From assembly GCF_024178315.1 (NCBI RefSeq), contig NZ_JAMZIK010000005.1:1-64000 (forward strand): DNA of 64,000 bases. Reading direction: 5' to 3'. Shown piece after piece: positions 62,937 to 64,000 of this stretch. The first letter of the stretch is position 1. Each line of letters opens with the position of its first letter. The notes under the pieces are model-generated. The model ran no database searches. It saw nothing but the letters and a program-made list of their open reading frames with translations, and had not been told where the DNA came from. Made by a program: the position numbers and the translations under genes. Source of the stretch: Siccirubricoccus soli. Lineage in GTDB: Bacteria; Pseudomonadota; Alphaproteobacteria; Acetobacterales; Acetobacteraceae.

Positions 62937-64000
62937 CTATCGGCCGGCCCCGGCCTGCTCCACCACCTCCCGGAACAGCCGCGCCGGCAGCCCGCCGCCC
63001 GCCACCTCCTCCATCGGATGGCCATCGTCATTGCCGAGCCAGATGCCGATGACGAGGCCGCCCACCCAGCCGATGAACCAAGCATCGCGGTAATCCTGGG
63101 TGGTGCCGGTCTTGCCCGCCACGGCCCGGCCGGGCAGCGCCGCGGCGCGGCCGGTGCCGCGGGCCACCACCGCCTCCAGCATCCGCCGCAGCGCCGCCGC
63201 ATGCTCCGGCGCCACCACCCGCTCCCCCACCCGCCGGGGCAGCGCCGCGCCATTGGCGGTCGCCAGGGCGTAGGGCGCGACCTGCCGCCCGCCATTGGCG
63301 ATGGCGGCATAGGCGGCGGCGAGGTCGAGCAGCGTCACCTCCCCGGTGCCGAGCGCCAGGGAGGCATCCCGGGGAAACCGCCCCGCCAGGCCGATCCGCC
63401 GCGCCACCGCCGCCGCCGCCGCCGGCCCGCCGGCCTTCAGCAGCACCCGCACCGCGGCGGTATTCACCGAATGCGCCAGCGCCTCCTCCAGCGTGATCTC
63501 GCCGCGCGACCGCCAGGCACCGTTGCCGGGCGACCAGCCGCCGAGGTTGAGCGGCGTATCCGCCACGGTATCCTCAGGGCCCAGCCCCTGCTCCAGCGCC
63601 GCAAGGAAGACGAAGGGCTTGAAGGCGGAGCCGGGCTGGCGCCTTGCATCGGTGGCGCGGTTGAAGGGGCTGGCGCGGTAGTCCCGCCCGCCGACCATGG
63701 CGCGCACCGCGCCGCTCGCCGCCTCCAGCGCGATGACCGCCCCCTGGGTGACGCCGGCCCGCGCCCCGGGCCCGGCCAGCAGTGCCTGCAGCCGCGCCTC
63801 CGCCACCGCCTGCAGCCTGGTGTCGAGGGTGGCGCGCAGGGTCAGGTCGCCATTGCCGGGGAAGCGCTCGGCCAGGTCCTCCAGCGCCCAGTCGGCGAAG
63901 TAGCCGGCGCCGGTCCGCGCCTGAGGCGGCAGCCGCATGCGGCCGAGCTCGGCATGCATCTCCGCCTCCCCCAGCACCCCCGCCGCCACCATCGCCTCCA
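62937..64000 (-). CDS. Class A penicillin-binding protein, C-terminal part (cut by window edge)
   Basis: At least 354 codons, open at the right edge. The frame begins in the linker after a transglycosylase domain and covers the transpeptidase. TLRATLDTRLQAVAEARLQA is the linker, the SxxK motif is in RQPGSAFKPFVFLAAL, SxN is in LAHSVNTAAV, and KTG(T) is in VAGKTGTTQDYRDAWFIG. The sequence LVIGIWLGNDDGHPM is typical of PBP1A/1C-like enzymes. It would cross-link and polymerise peptidoglycan at the inner membrane. The short C-terminus after the transpeptidase suggests a PBP1A-like form without extra domains. Confidence 0.93.
   Translation of the reverse strand, partial: EAMVAAGVLGEAEMHAELGRMRLPPQARTGAGYFADWALEDLAERFPGNGDLTLRATLDTRLQAVAEARLQALLAGPGARAGVTQGAVIALEAASGAVRAMVGGRDYRASPFNRATDARRQPGSAFKPFVFLAALEQGLGPEDTVADTPLNLGGWSPGNGAWRSRGEITLEEALAHSVNTAAVRVLLKAGGPAAAAAVARRIGLAGRFPRDASLALGTGEVTLLDLAAAYAAIANGGRQVAPYALATANGAALPRRVGERVVAPEHAAALRRMLEAVVARGTGRAAALPGRAVAGKTGTTQDYRDAWFIGWVGGLVIGIWLGNDDGHPMEEVAGGGLPARLFREVVEQAGAGR

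Overview
The window is a chromosomal segment of a very GC-rich alphaproteobacterium, most likely Acetobacteraceae close to Roseomonas. This rests on base composition, a Bug/TctC-type tricarboxylate-binding protein, small proteins of a type seen in that family (DUF3606, DUF4142), and housekeeping order (gyrA-coaD-cyclophilins; acpP-fabF-mltG). No species can be named from sequence alone. Most genes use GC-ending codons. The clear exception is a lower-GC island at about 22.2-24.0 kb, ending at tRNA-Lys.

Layout. 0-2.3 kb: the start of a PAS-domain signalling protein that runs off the left edge, and a periplasmic TctC solute-binding protein. 2.4-14.3 kb: an organophosphate-degradation region. A 1,814-residue secreted 5'-nucleotidase with RTX and FG-GAP domains is translationally coupled to a GT9-like glycosyltransferase and an FkbM methyltransferase. 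Across a shared promoter region lies an EEP-GDPD phosphodiesterase fusion, convergent with an alkaline phosphatase carrying a DUF4214-like tail. 14.9-21.0 kb: an RpiR-type regulator diverging from a five-gene Ugp-like ABC importer operon that ends in a metallophosphodiesterase, which fits uptake and hydrolysis of glycerophosphodiester-like compounds. 21.0-24.1 kb: a decayed island with a TonB-receptor plug fragment, an RTX protein and a broken tyrosine recombinase whose 3' end overlaps tRNA-Lys. 24.2-29.7 kb: two cyclophilins, coaD, gyrA and a GNAT acetyltransferase. 30.0-36.0 kb: a YddA/SbmA-like ABC protein with a degenerate ATPase domain and two sensor histidine kinases. 36.0-39.3 kb: a zinc-ribbon class III cyclase/ATPase/TPR protein. 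39.6-43.7 kb: an overlapping four-gene set (cytoplasmic S8 protease, radical SAM/SPASM protein, PqqD-like protein, unknown protein) that looks like an undescribed peptide- or protein-maturation system. 44.1-52.8 kb: an SDR enzyme, small stress-type proteins, cspA, tRNA-Thr, an M20 hydrolase, a pair of unknown proteins, mmcB and an Rrf2 regulator. 53-59.7 kb: a pterin dehydratase, a zincin, a trypsin-like protease, a copper-handling trio, thpR, divergent tesA/ybbA-like genes and lipoproteins. 59.9-64.0 kb: mltG-fabF-acpP and a class A penicillin-binding protein cut by the right edge.

At least three families of palindromic dispersed repeats lie between genes, three of the copies at convergent gene ends. 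The best candidate for something new is the S8/radical SAM/PqqD-like/unknown cluster. Next are the ABC protein that has lost every ATPase motif and the coupling of a giant exoprotein to two sugar-modifying enzymes.
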